Source: UBA1740 sp045587025 (lineage in GTDB: Bacteria > Bacillota > Clostridia > Oscillospirales > CAG-272). Taken from it: DNA of 41,951 bases. This document shows, piece by piece, positions 8,787 through 16,765 of this stretch. Position 1 is the first letter of the stretch; the number at the start of each line of letters is the position of its first letter. The stretch is from assembly GCA_045587025.1 (NCBI GenBank), contig JAZNBK010000043.1:1-41951 (forward strand), read 5' to 3'. The notes under the pieces are model-generated. The model had not been told where the DNA came from. It saw nothing but the letters and a program-made list of their open reading frames with translations, and searched no databases. A program made the translations under genes and the position numbers.

Positions 8787-9650
8787 ATGTGGATAAGCGA
8801 TAATTGGAATGACTATGAACTTATCGATACTTCCTCAGGGGATAAACTTGAAAAGTGGGGAAAATATACTCTCGTAAGACCTGATCCACAGGTGATATGG
8901 AATAGCGAAAAAAAGAACCCTCTTTGGCAAAGAGCAGATGCGGTTTATACACGCTCAAAGTCAGGCGGTGGAGCTTGGAGCAGAAACGGGCTCCCTTCGG
9001 AATGGACTGTAAATTATCAGGATTTGATATTGAGGGTAAAGCCGATGGGCTTTAAGCATACAGGGATTTTTCCCGAACAAGCTACTAATTGGGATTGGTT
9101 TTCCGAGCTTATTAAAAAAAGCGATAGGGAAATTAGAGTTTTGAACCTTTTTGCTTATACCGGCTGCGCCACCGTTGCCGCCGCAAAAGCAGGAGCGAGC
9201 GTTTGTCACGTCGACGCCGCAAAGGGAATGGTAGAAGTCGCAAAGGAAAACGCCCGCCTGAATAATCTTTCGGATGCTCCTATTCGTTATATCGTTGACG
9301 ACTGTAAAAAGTTCGTTGAAAGAGAGATACGGAGAGGAAAAAAATATGACGGAATAATTATGGACCCCCCATCCTACGGCAGAGGTCCTACGGGAGAAAT
9401 TTGGAAAATCGAAGAAAGCATTGACGATTTTGTGAAGCTTGTTTCAAATGTTCTGAGTGATGAGCCCCTGTTCTTTTTATTAAATTCTTATACGACAGGG
9501 CTTTCTGCCTCTACGATGAAGTATATAGCAGAGCTGCGGCTCGGCGGGGGCAGAAAAATAAAGTGCCAAGCAGACGAGCTTGGATTAAAGGTTAAGGACA
9601 GCGGTCTTGCGCTCCCCTGCGGAAGCAGTGTGAGATGCGTGTTTTCATAA
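8787..9650 (+). CDS. class I SAM-dependent methyltransferase, RlmI/COG1092-like
   Basis: A 287-residue methyltransferase of the RlmI/RlmK-like group (COG1092), whose studied members methylate cytosine or guanine bases of 23S rRNA. The SAM-binding motif LNLFAYTGCATVAAAKAG (residues about 114-131) and the catalytic-type motif MDPPSYGRGP (about 192-201) are clear. No N-terminal PUA domain is seen, so it is shorter than E. coli RlmI. The gene follows ruvC by 26 bases in the same operon. The rRNA target is not predictable from sequence alone. Confidence 0.85.
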   Translation: MWISDNWNDYELIDTSSGDKLEKWGKYTLVRPDPQVIWNSEKKNPLWQRADAVYTRSKSGGGAWSRNGLPSEWTVNYQDLILRVKPMGFKHTGIFPEQATNWDWFSELIKKSDREIRVLNLFAYTGCATVAAAKAGASVCHVDAAKGMVEVAKENARLNNLSDAPIRYIVDDCKKFVEREIRRGKKYDGIIMDPPSYGRGPTGEIWKIEESIDDFVKLVSNVLSDEPLFFLLNSYTTGLSASTMKYIAELRLGGGRKIKCQADELGLKVKDSGLALPCGSSVRCVFS

Positions 9651-9680
9651 GTTCGGTAGATTTGTCAGAAAGGATAAAAA

Positions 9681-10574
9681 ATGGCATTGGAAAAATTCAT
9701 CAAAACTGAAAATTTATCGTTTAGCTATCCGTATGATGAAGAGGTTGCAAACGACAAAACGGTTTTGGCTCTGAATGATGTAAATATAGATATAAATCAA
9801 GGTGAGTATGTGGCTATCCTTGGACATAACGGTTCGGGAAAATCCACCTTTGCAAAGCTCTTAAATCTTATTATTATGCCTACCCGCGGAAGAATAATTA
9901 TGGATGGCAAGGATATCACCTCGGACGGTGAAAATATGAGCGACGAAGCGCTTCTTTCCGTTCGCAGAAAGATTGGAATGGTTTTTCAAAATCCTGACAA
10001 TCAATTGGTAGCTAACGTGGTGGAAGAGGATATCGCCTTCGGCCCTGAAAATTTGGGTGTCCCCAGAGAAGAAATCAGAAGCCGAGTGGACGAGGCATTA
10101 GAAATCGTCGGTATGACTGAATATTCTCAGCACGCTCCTCATCGGCTTTCCGGCGGTCAAAAGCAGAGAATAGCTATTGCAGGCGTCATTGCTATGATGC
10201 CTAAGTGTATCATTCTTGACGAAGCGACGTCTATGCTTGATCCCTTGGGGCGCAAGGACGTAATGAATACCATAGAAAAATTAAACCGTGAAAAAAACAT
10301 CACGATAATTCATATAACTCATTATATGGAAGAAGCGGTGCGCGCCGATAGAGTTATCGTTATAAACGACTCCTCGCTCTATATGGACGGAACACCGAAG
10401 GAAGTTTTTTCAAAAATAGATGAATTAAAAAAGGTAGGGCTTGAAGCGCCTCAGGGCACCGAATTAATTTACGAGTTAAACAAGCTCGGCTATTCGTTGC
10501 CTAACGACTGCCTTTCCATAGAGGAATGTGTGGATGTGCTCACAGATTTGATAGGGAGGGCGCAAGAGAAATGA
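9681..10574 (+). CDS. ecfA1: energy-coupling factor transporter ATPase EcfA1
   Basis: One of the two ATPases of the group II ECF module that powers uptake of vitamins and micronutrients through interchangeable S-components. Walker A GHNGSGKST is at 48-56, the Q-loop around QNPDNQ at 103-108, signature LSGGQ at 156-160, and Walker B IILDEA at 177-182. The tail of about 60 residues is typical of the A1 subunit. The stop overlaps the ecfA2 start as ATGA, giving coupled synthesis of the two ATPases. Confidence 0.95.
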   Translation: MALEKFIKTENLSFSYPYDEEVANDKTVLALNDVNIDINQGEYVAILGHNGSGKSTFAKLLNLIIMPTRGRIIMDGKDITSDGENMSDEALLSVRRKIGMVFQNPDNQLVANVVEEDIAFGPENLGVPREEIRSRVDEALEIVGMTEYSQHAPHRLSGGQKQRIAIAGVIAMMPKCIILDEATSMLDPLGRKDVMNTIEKLNREKNITIIHITHYMEEAVRADRVIVINDSSLYMDGTPKEVFSKIDELKKVGLEAPQGTELIYELNKLGYSLPNDCLSIEECVDVLTDLIGRAQEK

Positions 10575-11440
10575 ATATATTAGAGCTTGAAAATATTTCT
10601 TACGTGTACGGAGAAAATACTCCGTATAAAATAGATGCCCTGAAAAATATCAATATCGGTTTTGAAAAAGGGAAAATAACCGGAGTGATAGGACATACCG
10701 GCTCTGGAAAATCAACGCTCGCGCAAATGCTGAACGGCTTGATCAAACCAAACAGCGGTAGAGTTTTATTGAACGGAAAGGATATTTGGGAGCAACCTAA
10801 AAAGATACGTGACATAAGGTTTCGTGTCGGTCTCGTTATGCAGTACCCTGAATATCAGCTTTTCGACGATACTGTGAAATCCGATATCGGATTTGCGCTT
10901 CGCAATATGGAGCTCTCTCCCGAGGAGATAGAGGAGAGAACCGATGAAGCGATGAAGTTCGTTGGACTCCCCACCTCGCTTTATGATAAATCCCCATTTG
11001 AAATTTCAGGAGGACAGAAAAGGCGTGTCGCCATTGCAGGCGTTATCGCTATGCGGCCTGAGGTTCTCGTTTTGGATGAGCCGGCGGCAGGGCTTGATCC
11101 CAGGGGAAGAGAAGAAATTTTAAGTAGGGTTCGCGCTTATCAGAAAGAGCAGAACGCCACCGTTATTTTAATAAGTCACAGTATGGAGGATATGGCTAAT
11201 TACTGCGATAATATAGTAGTGCTGAATCAGTCGGGAGTATTCCTCAGCGGAACCACAGAAGAGGTATTCTCTTGCGCAAGAGAGCTTATTAACGTAGGCC
11301 TTGATATACCTCAGATAGCGCATATTGCAGAAATGCTGAAAAACCGAGGAATAAAATTAGAAGGTGAGCTTTATACCGTCGAGGGTGTGAAAAAAGCAAT
11401 ATTGAATATCCTTTCTGAAAAGGGGGATTTAAAATGCTGA
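10571..11440 (+). CDS. ecfA2: energy-coupling factor transporter ATPase EcfA2
   Basis: Second ATPase of the ECF module, 289 residues. Walker A GHTGSGKST is at 41-49, signature ISGGQ at 145-149, and Walker B VLVLDEP at 165-171. The ATG at 10571 is chosen over an upstream in-frame ATG because it begins at the family's conserved N-terminus, overlaps the ecfA1 stop by four bases and follows GGGAGG. The last seven bases overlap ecfT. Confidence 0.95.
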   Translation: MNILELENISYVYGENTPYKIDALKNINIGFEKGKITGVIGHTGSGKSTLAQMLNGLIKPNSGRVLLNGKDIWEQPKKIRDIRFRVGLVMQYPEYQLFDDTVKSDIGFALRNMELSPEEIEERTDEAMKFVGLPTSLYDKSPFEISGGQKRRVAIAGVIAMRPEVLVLDEPAAGLDPRGREEILSRVRAYQKEQNATVILISHSMEDMANYCDNIVVLNQSGVFLSGTTEEVFSCARELINVGLDIPQIAHIAEMLKNRGIKLEGELYTVEGVKKAILNILSEKGDLKC

Positions 11441-12261
11441 AAGATATTACACTTGGTCAATTTTTTGCAGGGAACTCTCTTATTCATCGGTTAGATCCCA
11501 GAACAAAGATTATAGGGGCGCTCATTTTTATAGTAGCGGTCTTTTCTGCGAACAGCTTGCTCGGGCTTTCTGTATTGCTTTTGGCGTCTTTTGTAATTAT
11601 CGCAATGAGTAAAATTTCATTTAAGGTAATTATAAAAGGGTTGAAGCCGATTATTTTTGTGTTGCTATTCACGGCGATTTTGAATATATTTCTGACAAAA
11701 TCCGCGGCAGAAGAACCGCTATTTAAATTTTATTTCATTGCGGTTTATGAAGACGGCTTGTGGAGAGCGCTATATATGGCGCTGCGCGTCATTATACTTA
11801 TAATCGGAAGCAGCGTCCTTATTTCCTATACGACCTCGCCGATTATGCTCACGGACGCAATTGAAAGCTTGCTTTCACCTCTTAAAAGGATAAAGGTGCC
11901 TGTCCACGAGTTTGCAATGATGATGTCTATTGCGCTTCGTTTTATTCCTACCTTAATAGAGGAAACAGATAAGATTATGAACGCTCAAAAGGCGAGGGGC
12001 GCAGATTTTTCAAACGGAAGCATCATTAAAAGGGCAAAAGCGCTTATCCCCGTACTGATACCGCTTTTTATATCTTCATTTAAGCGCGCCGAGGACTTGG
12101 CCATGGCAATGGAATGTCGTTGTTATCACGGCGGAGAGGGCAGAACACGCCTCGTAAAATTGGAGTATAAGACAAAGGACTATATCTTCATTTTTGCGTT
12201 TTTGCTATTATTTGTCGGAATTATTTTATTTAATCGGGTAAAATTCGGGTATTCCATTTAA
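11434..12261 (+). CDS. ecfT: energy-coupling factor transporter transmembrane protein EcfT
   Basis: Membrane scaffold of the ECF transporter, joining EcfA1/A2 to S-components. The 275 residues contain several hydrophobic segments (about 27-60, 70-90, 110-135 and 245-265) and the cytoplasmic coupling helices. The first coupling motif is a canonical ARG (187-189, KARGAD). The second position reads CRCY (228-231) rather than ARG, a variant that I believe occurs in other Firmicutes. The start overlaps ecfA2 by seven bases. Confidence 0.95.
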   Translation: MLKDITLGQFFAGNSLIHRLDPRTKIIGALIFIVAVFSANSLLGLSVLLLASFVIIAMSKISFKVIIKGLKPIIFVLLFTAILNIFLTKSAAEEPLFKFYFIAVYEDGLWRALYMALRVIILIIGSSVLISYTTSPIMLTDAIESLLSPLKRIKVPVHEFAMMMSIALRFIPTLIEETDKIMNAQKARGADFSNGSIIKRAKALIPVLIPLFISSFKRAEDLAMAMECRCYHGGEGRTRLVKLEYKTKDYIFIFAFLLLFVGIILFNRVKFGYSI

Positions 12262-12278
12262 TCATTAAAGGTGTAAAG

Positions 12279-13031
12279 ATGAAATATTTTGCTAAAATCA
12301 GATATTTGGGAAACGATTTCTGTGGGTTTCAAGTACAGCCAAACTGCAGAACCGTTCAGGGCGAATTAAATATTGCGAGCGAAAAGCTTTTTGGTTGCGC
12401 TTGTAACATTACAGGTTGCAGTAGGACCGATAGCGGCGTTCATGCAAATGAGTTTTGTATGACTATCGAGCCGTTAGGCGAGAAAATATCGTCTATACCC
12501 GCAGAAAAATTAGCAAAAGCATTTTCGACGGTTTTACCGTCCGACCTGTCGCTCTATTATGCAAGGGAAGTAGACGAAGAATTTCATCCAAGGTATTCGT
12601 CGAAGGGCAAGGAGTATATTTATCGTATATATAATGCAGAGGTTACAAACCCTTTCTTTGAAAAAAGGGCGTGGCAGATACAGCGAAAAATTACTCAAGA
12701 GGGCTTCTTGAATATGAAAAAAGCAGCTGAGTATTTTTTGGGAAAGCACGATTTTTCTGCATTTATGAGCGCTAATTCCGACGCCCAAGATACCGTAAGA
12801 ACGGTCTTCGCTTGCTCTCTTGAAAAAAATGATGATGAAATTATATTTTCTGTTTCTGCAGACGGTTTTCTCTATAATATGGTGAGAATTATGGTTGGCA
12901 CACTTGTTCAGGTGGCTTTTAAAAACATTGAGGCGGATGAAATTCCTTTCATTATTGAGAGCGGAAAAAGGGAAAACGCAGGAATGACGGCTCCGCCTGA
13001 AGGTCTGTATTTGAATCGAGTCTTTTATTAA
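12279..13031 (+). CDS. truA: tRNA pseudouridine(38-40) synthase TruA
   Basis: TruA makes pseudouridine at positions 38-40 of the tRNA anticodon stem. The catalytic aspartate is Asp51 in SRTDSGVHA. The family's RNA-binding and fold residues (YLGNDFCGFQ near the start, MVRIMVGTL near the end) are present, and 250 residues is the usual length. It closes the ecfA1-ecfA2-ecfT-truA order common in Firmicutes. The ribosomal protein genes that usually flank this block are absent. Confidence 0.97.
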   Translation: MKYFAKIRYLGNDFCGFQVQPNCRTVQGELNIASEKLFGCACNITGCSRTDSGVHANEFCMTIEPLGEKISSIPAEKLAKAFSTVLPSDLSLYYAREVDEEFHPRYSSKGKEYIYRIYNAEVTNPFFEKRAWQIQRKITQEGFLNMKKAAEYFLGKHDFSAFMSANSDAQDTVRTVFACSLEKNDDEIIFSVSADGFLYNMVRIMVGTLVQVAFKNIEADEIPFIIESGKRENAGMTAPPEGLYLNRVFY

Positions 13032-13079
13032 ATTACATTTTTGGAAATCATTTTGTATATTTGCGCTTGCATTTTTAAT

Positions 13080-13102
13080 CATACTAAAAGTATCAAAGTA
13101 TG
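13080..13102. repeat. inverted repeat upstream of the PBP gene
   Basis: CATACT (13080-13085) and AGTATG (13097-13102) form a 23-base dyad, with a nested ATACT-aaa-AGTAT. It sits in the 113-base gap between truA and the PBP gene and could be an operator. No associated regulator is identified. Confidence 0.3.
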
Positions 13103-13144
13103 AGGTGAAATTGCGAGCGCTTTTTTTGCTTTCGCTTATTTAAT

Positions 13145-15715
13145 ATGAAAAACAAAGGGAACAATTTATTTTTAAAAAGCATAAAAATTTTATTTATCAC
13201 GTTTATCTGTATTTTTTCCGTTTCGCTCCTCTTGGCTGCCGCTTATTGCGTAAAGATACACAAGGGAATAGATTATGCGTCGGACGAGCGTCTTTTTGAA
13301 TTGTCGCGCGGTTCTAAAACCACGATATTATATTATAACGATACTTCCGTGCTTTCTGACAATATAAGCTCAGAACTGGGACTTAAAGGATACGTTCCGA
13401 AGGAGATGGAAAACGGACAAATATGGGGAAGCGAGAAGGGTATATGGTGCGAATATGAACAGATACCTGAAAATCTGAAAAATGCTTTTATAGCGATAGA
13501 GGACCATAGATTTTTTTCTCATAACGGCGTCGATTGGTATAGAACGGGAAAAGCGGCGGTGAACTATATTTTCCATTTTGACTCCCGTTTTGGCGGCTCT
13601 ACGATAACTCAGCAATTAATAAAAAATATATCTGACGACGATGAAATAAGCGCCAAAAGAAAGCTCAGAGAAATGTTCAGAGCAATTAACATCGAAAAAA
13701 AATATTCAAAGGAAGAAATTTTAGAGCTGTATTTGAATATCGTTCCTATGTCTGAAAATTGTGTAGGGCTTTCGTCTGCTGCCGACGTTTATTTCGCGAA
13801 AAATTTGTCAGAGCTTGATTTGAACGAGTGCGCCGCTCTTGCCGCAATAATAAATTCTCCCAGCCGATATAACCCCGCTAAGCATCCTGAAAATAACGAA
13901 TATCGCAGAAATTTGATTTTGCAAAGTATGCTCGATTACGGGTATATAACGCAAAATGAATTTGACGGCGCATACGGCAGAGAGCTGGTATTGAATATGC
14001 AGGAAGAGGAAGAAAAAATACCTATTCAGTCCTGGTATGCAGAGGTCGTTGTTTCAGATGTAATTGACGATTTAATGAAAAAAAACGGTCTGAGTTATGA
14101 ATCCGCTTCCAAAATGGTATATTCAGGCGGGTTGAAAATATATACTCTTATGGATAGGGAAATACAAACTATCTTAGAAAATTATTTCAGTAATTATAAA
14201 AATTTTCCAAAGCAGTGCAGAACGAAATCGTTGCAGTACGCAATGACGGTAATTGATCAGAAAAACGGAAATTTATTGGGAGTTGTCGGCGCAGTTGGAA
14301 ATAAAGAGGCGAACAGGGTTACAAATTTTGCAACAAAAACCAAAATGCCTCCCGGATCATCTATAAAACCTATTTCGGTTTATGCCCCTGCGCTTGAGGA
14401 AGGTCTTATAACGTGGAGTACGGTTTTCGACGATACGCCGGTAATCTTTTTCAGAAATTCAGGAAAGCTTACGCCTTGGCCGAGGAATTACCCTTCGATA
14501 TATAGCGGTCTTACAGACATAAGCTCCGCAATTGCATATTCCAAGAATACCGTGGCGGTAAAGGTATTTAACTTGTTGGGCGCTGAGAGGTCATATTCCT
14601 ATTTAGTCAACAAGCTTCACGTGAATAATATCGTTCGTTCGGCGGAGAACGAGGGGGAGAGATATACCGATTTAGCTTCCGCGCCTCTTGCGTTGGGACA
14701 ATTGAGCTACGGTGTTACCTTGCGTGATATAACAAATGCGTATACCTCTTTTTCGGATGGAAATTATCACAAAAGCCGTTCTTATCTTGCCGTCTACGAC
14801 TCGTTAGGAAATCTGATACTCAAAAACGAGGAGGAAAAATCTTACGTATGGAGTGAGCAGAATGCTTCTATTATGACACAGCTCCTCCAAAACGTCGTGG
14901 AATACGGAACCGCTGACAAAATAAAGCTTAAATATTCAATAGATACAGCAGGAAAAACGGGAACCTCAGGCGACGATAGAGATAAATGGTTTGTAGGATA
15001 TACCCCGTATTATACGGCAGGTATCTGGTGCGGATATCCAAAACGAGATAAAGAGGTCGGTGATGTAGCTCCCACGCATCTTGAGGTTTGGGATGAGGTT
15101 ATGAGGGAGATACACCGCAAAAAAGTCGATATGAGTGATACAGCGCAGTTGAATTTTGAGCTTGCGCCCGGCGTTGTAAGATGCCAATACTGTCGCGACT
15201 CGGGAAAGCTCTATTCCGATATATGCTCGCACGATGCAAGAGGAGGGAGAAGCAGTGTCGGTTATTTTACGAAGAAAAGTATGCCAAGGAGCTATTGTGA
15301 CTGCCATATTCTTGTAGATTACGATGAAGAAAGAGGGATAATAATAGGAGAAAACGGAGAAGCGGGACAATTTGAAGATTACGGTATGAATTTAAAAAAG
15401 GTCGCTCTCATAAAAGAATATAAAAGAGATTTTCCCATTCAGCTTTATATTTCGGACGCGCAATACGTATATCGCGCTCTTAACGGAAAAAGCATAGCGA
15501 AGTTAAAGGAAGCGCCGTTTTTCGCCAATACGATACCGAAAGGACGCTTCGTTGGAATAAGTAACGTAGGTAATAAACGTCAGTTTAATTCATATTATGT
15601 AGAGGAGAAGAAAATAGAAGAAGAAAGAGAAGAAGAAACAGAAGAAAATATACAGAATAAAAGAGAGGATTTGACGCAAGAGGAGGAAAATGACGGCATT
15701 TATTATGAGGAATAA
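13145..15715 (+). CDS. class A penicillin-binding protein (transglycosylase/transpeptidase)
   Basis: A bifunctional peptidoglycan synthase of 856 residues. A cytoplasmic stub is followed by one transmembrane anchor (about 13-35). The GT51 transglycosylase domain (about 90-270) has catalytic Glu119 in IEDHRFF and Glu191 in KEEILELYLN. The transpeptidase domain carries SSIK (405-408), SKN (466-468) and KTGT (604-607). A cysteine cluster follows (Cys681, 684, 695, 719, 721), then a very acidic C-terminal tail (about 820-856). No ribosome binding site adjoins the ATG. The nearest, GAGGTG (13102-13107), lies beyond a hairpin, and no other in-frame start is available. Confidence 0.93.
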   Translation: MKNKGNNLFLKSIKILFITFICIFSVSLLLAAAYCVKIHKGIDYASDERLFELSRGSKTTILYYNDTSVLSDNISSELGLKGYVPKEMENGQIWGSEKGIWCEYEQIPENLKNAFIAIEDHRFFSHNGVDWYRTGKAAVNYIFHFDSRFGGSTITQQLIKNISDDDEISAKRKLREMFRAINIEKKYSKEEILELYLNIVPMSENCVGLSSAADVYFAKNLSELDLNECAALAAIINSPSRYNPAKHPENNEYRRNLILQSMLDYGYITQNEFDGAYGRELVLNMQEEEEKIPIQSWYAEVVVSDVIDDLMKKNGLSYESASKMVYSGGLKIYTLMDREIQTILENYFSNYKNFPKQCRTKSLQYAMTVIDQKNGNLLGVVGAVGNKEANRVTNFATKTKMPPGSSIKPISVYAPALEEGLITWSTVFDDTPVIFFRNSGKLTPWPRNYPSIYSGLTDISSAIAYSKNTVAVKVFNLLGAERSYSYLVNKLHVNNIVRSAENEGERYTDLASAPLALGQLSYGVTLRDITNAYTSFSDGNYHKSRSYLAVYDSLGNLILKNEEEKSYVWSEQNASIMTQLLQNVVEYGTADKIKLKYSIDTAGKTGTSGDDRDKWFVGYTPYYTAGIWCGYPKRDKEVGDVAPTHLEVWDEVMREIHRKKVDMSDTAQLNFELAPGVVRCQYCRDSGKLYSDICSHDARGGRSSVGYFTKKSMPRSYCDCHILVDYDEERGIIIGENGEAGQFEDYGMNLKKVALIKEYKRDFPIQLYISDAQYVYRALNGKSIAKLKEAPFFANTIPKGRFVGISNVGNKRQFNSYYVEEKKIEEEREEETEENIQNKREDLTQEEENDGIYYEE

Positions 15716-15747
15716 GCCGAAAAAAGTCATAAATTGTTAAAAAAGCA

Positions 15748-15776
15748 TTGATTTTTTATCGTGAATGTGATAAAAT
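15748..15776 (+). promoter_or_regulatory. promoter of the E2/CAT-like gene
   Basis: TTGATT (15748-15753), a 17-base spacer and TAAAAT (15771-15776) preceded by an extended TG. It stands 40 bases before the ATG at 15817. Confidence 0.65.
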
Positions 15777-15816
15777 ATCATATATGTTAAATTTTTAAAT
15801 TATTGTGAGGTTTAAT

Positions 15817-16695
15817 ATGGCAAAAAATAAAAGACGCCGTCGTTTTGGTGATCGCAAAGAGGGCAGAAGGATAAGAACCTTGCCGCCAATGTCTATGATG
15901 GTGCCCTATATTATGAAGGATCGTTCAGATTCTCAGAATAAGTTTGAAGACGTAATAGATATTACAAATATAGAAAAATATTTGCAAAAGAAGCATAGCG
16001 AGGGCTATAAGAATATGGGTATTTTACACCTTTTTATAGCCAGCTATGTACGCGCTATTTCAATGCGTCCCGCGTTAAACAGATTTGTATCGGGACAAAA
16101 GGTATATTCAAGAAATAATATCGAGGGAGTTATGAGCATAAAAAAGCAGATGTCGCTTGACTCTCCCGACACCACTATTAAGGTCGAGTTCGAGCCGACC
16201 GATACGGCTGTAGACGTGTATGAGAAGTTTAATAAGGTGGCAAAGGAGGCGGTCGCTGCCGATAGCGATTTTGACAAGACCGCCCGTCTGCTTTCAAAGA
16301 TTCCGGGATTGATACTTAGATTTACGGTAGCTTTTCTCAGATTTCTCGATTATTTCGGCTTGCTCCCCAAGGCATTACTCAAGGTCAGCCCTTTTCATGG
16401 CTCATTCATTATTACGAGCATGGGCTCGCTCGGCATTAATGCGATTTACCATCATCTCTACAATTTCGGAAACCTTCCCGTCTTTTTGGCGTTTGGAAAG
16501 AGATATACCGATATCGTTGTGAACGATGAAGGAAATGTAGAGAAGCGCCATTTCGTAACCTTTAAAGCGGTTGTTGACGAACGTATTTGCGACGGATACT
16601 ACTACGCCTCCGCCTTTAAAATTATAAAGCGTCTTTTGCTCAATCCCGAGCTTCTTGACGAGCCGGTAACCAACGTTGCAGAGGACATAGACTAA
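15817..16695 (+). CDS. 2-oxo acid dehydrogenase E2/CAT-fold protein, catalytic His absent
   Basis: A 292-residue protein resembling the catalytic core of dihydrolipoamide acyltransferases and chloramphenicol acetyltransferase (CoA-dependent acyltransferase fold). There is no lipoyl domain and no E3-binding domain. The first 20 residues are very basic (KNKRRRRF). The family motif HxxxDG appears as ERICDG, with Glu255 where the catalytic histidine belongs and Asp259-Gly260 kept. The FHGSFIITSMGSLG segment matches the E2 core. The ATG at 15817 is preferred over an in-frame GTG four codons upstream because GTGAGG then serves as ribosome binding site. The gene stands alone between its own promoter and a terminator. 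Its function is unknown, and classical acyl transfer is doubtful. Confidence 0.75.
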   Translation: MAKNKRRRRFGDRKEGRRIRTLPPMSMMVPYIMKDRSDSQNKFEDVIDITNIEKYLQKKHSEGYKNMGILHLFIASYVRAISMRPALNRFVSGQKVYSRNNIEGVMSIKKQMSLDSPDTTIKVEFEPTDTAVDVYEKFNKVAKEAVAADSDFDKTARLLSKIPGLILRFTVAFLRFLDYFGLLPKALLKVSPFHGSFIITSMGSLGINAIYHHLYNFGNLPVFLAFGKRYTDIVVNDEGNVEKRHFVTFKAVVDERICDGYYYASAFKIIKRLLLNPELLDEPVTNVAEDID

Positions 16696-16718
16696 TACAT
16701 ATAAAATCATAAAAAAAC

Positions 16719-16765
16719 ATCCGACAGGAAATCGGTATTACCGTGGTATTCCTGTCGGATTTTTT
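16719..16765. terminator. bidirectional terminator between the E2-like gene and clpX
   Basis: ATCCGACAGGAA (16719-16730) pairs perfectly with TTCCTGTCGGAT (16749-16760). A T-run follows on the plus strand, and an A-run (16711-16717) precedes, giving a U-run on the minus strand. It serves two convergent genes. Confidence 0.9.

Noticed and set aside
12534..13082. 182-codon minus-strand ORF opposite truA
   Set aside because: It is antisense to a well-supported gene, with no family resemblance and no ribosome binding site; it is a shadow of truA codon use.
14966..15370. 134-codon minus-strand ORF opposite the PBP gene
   Set aside because: It is antisense to the transpeptidase domain, with no recognisable family.
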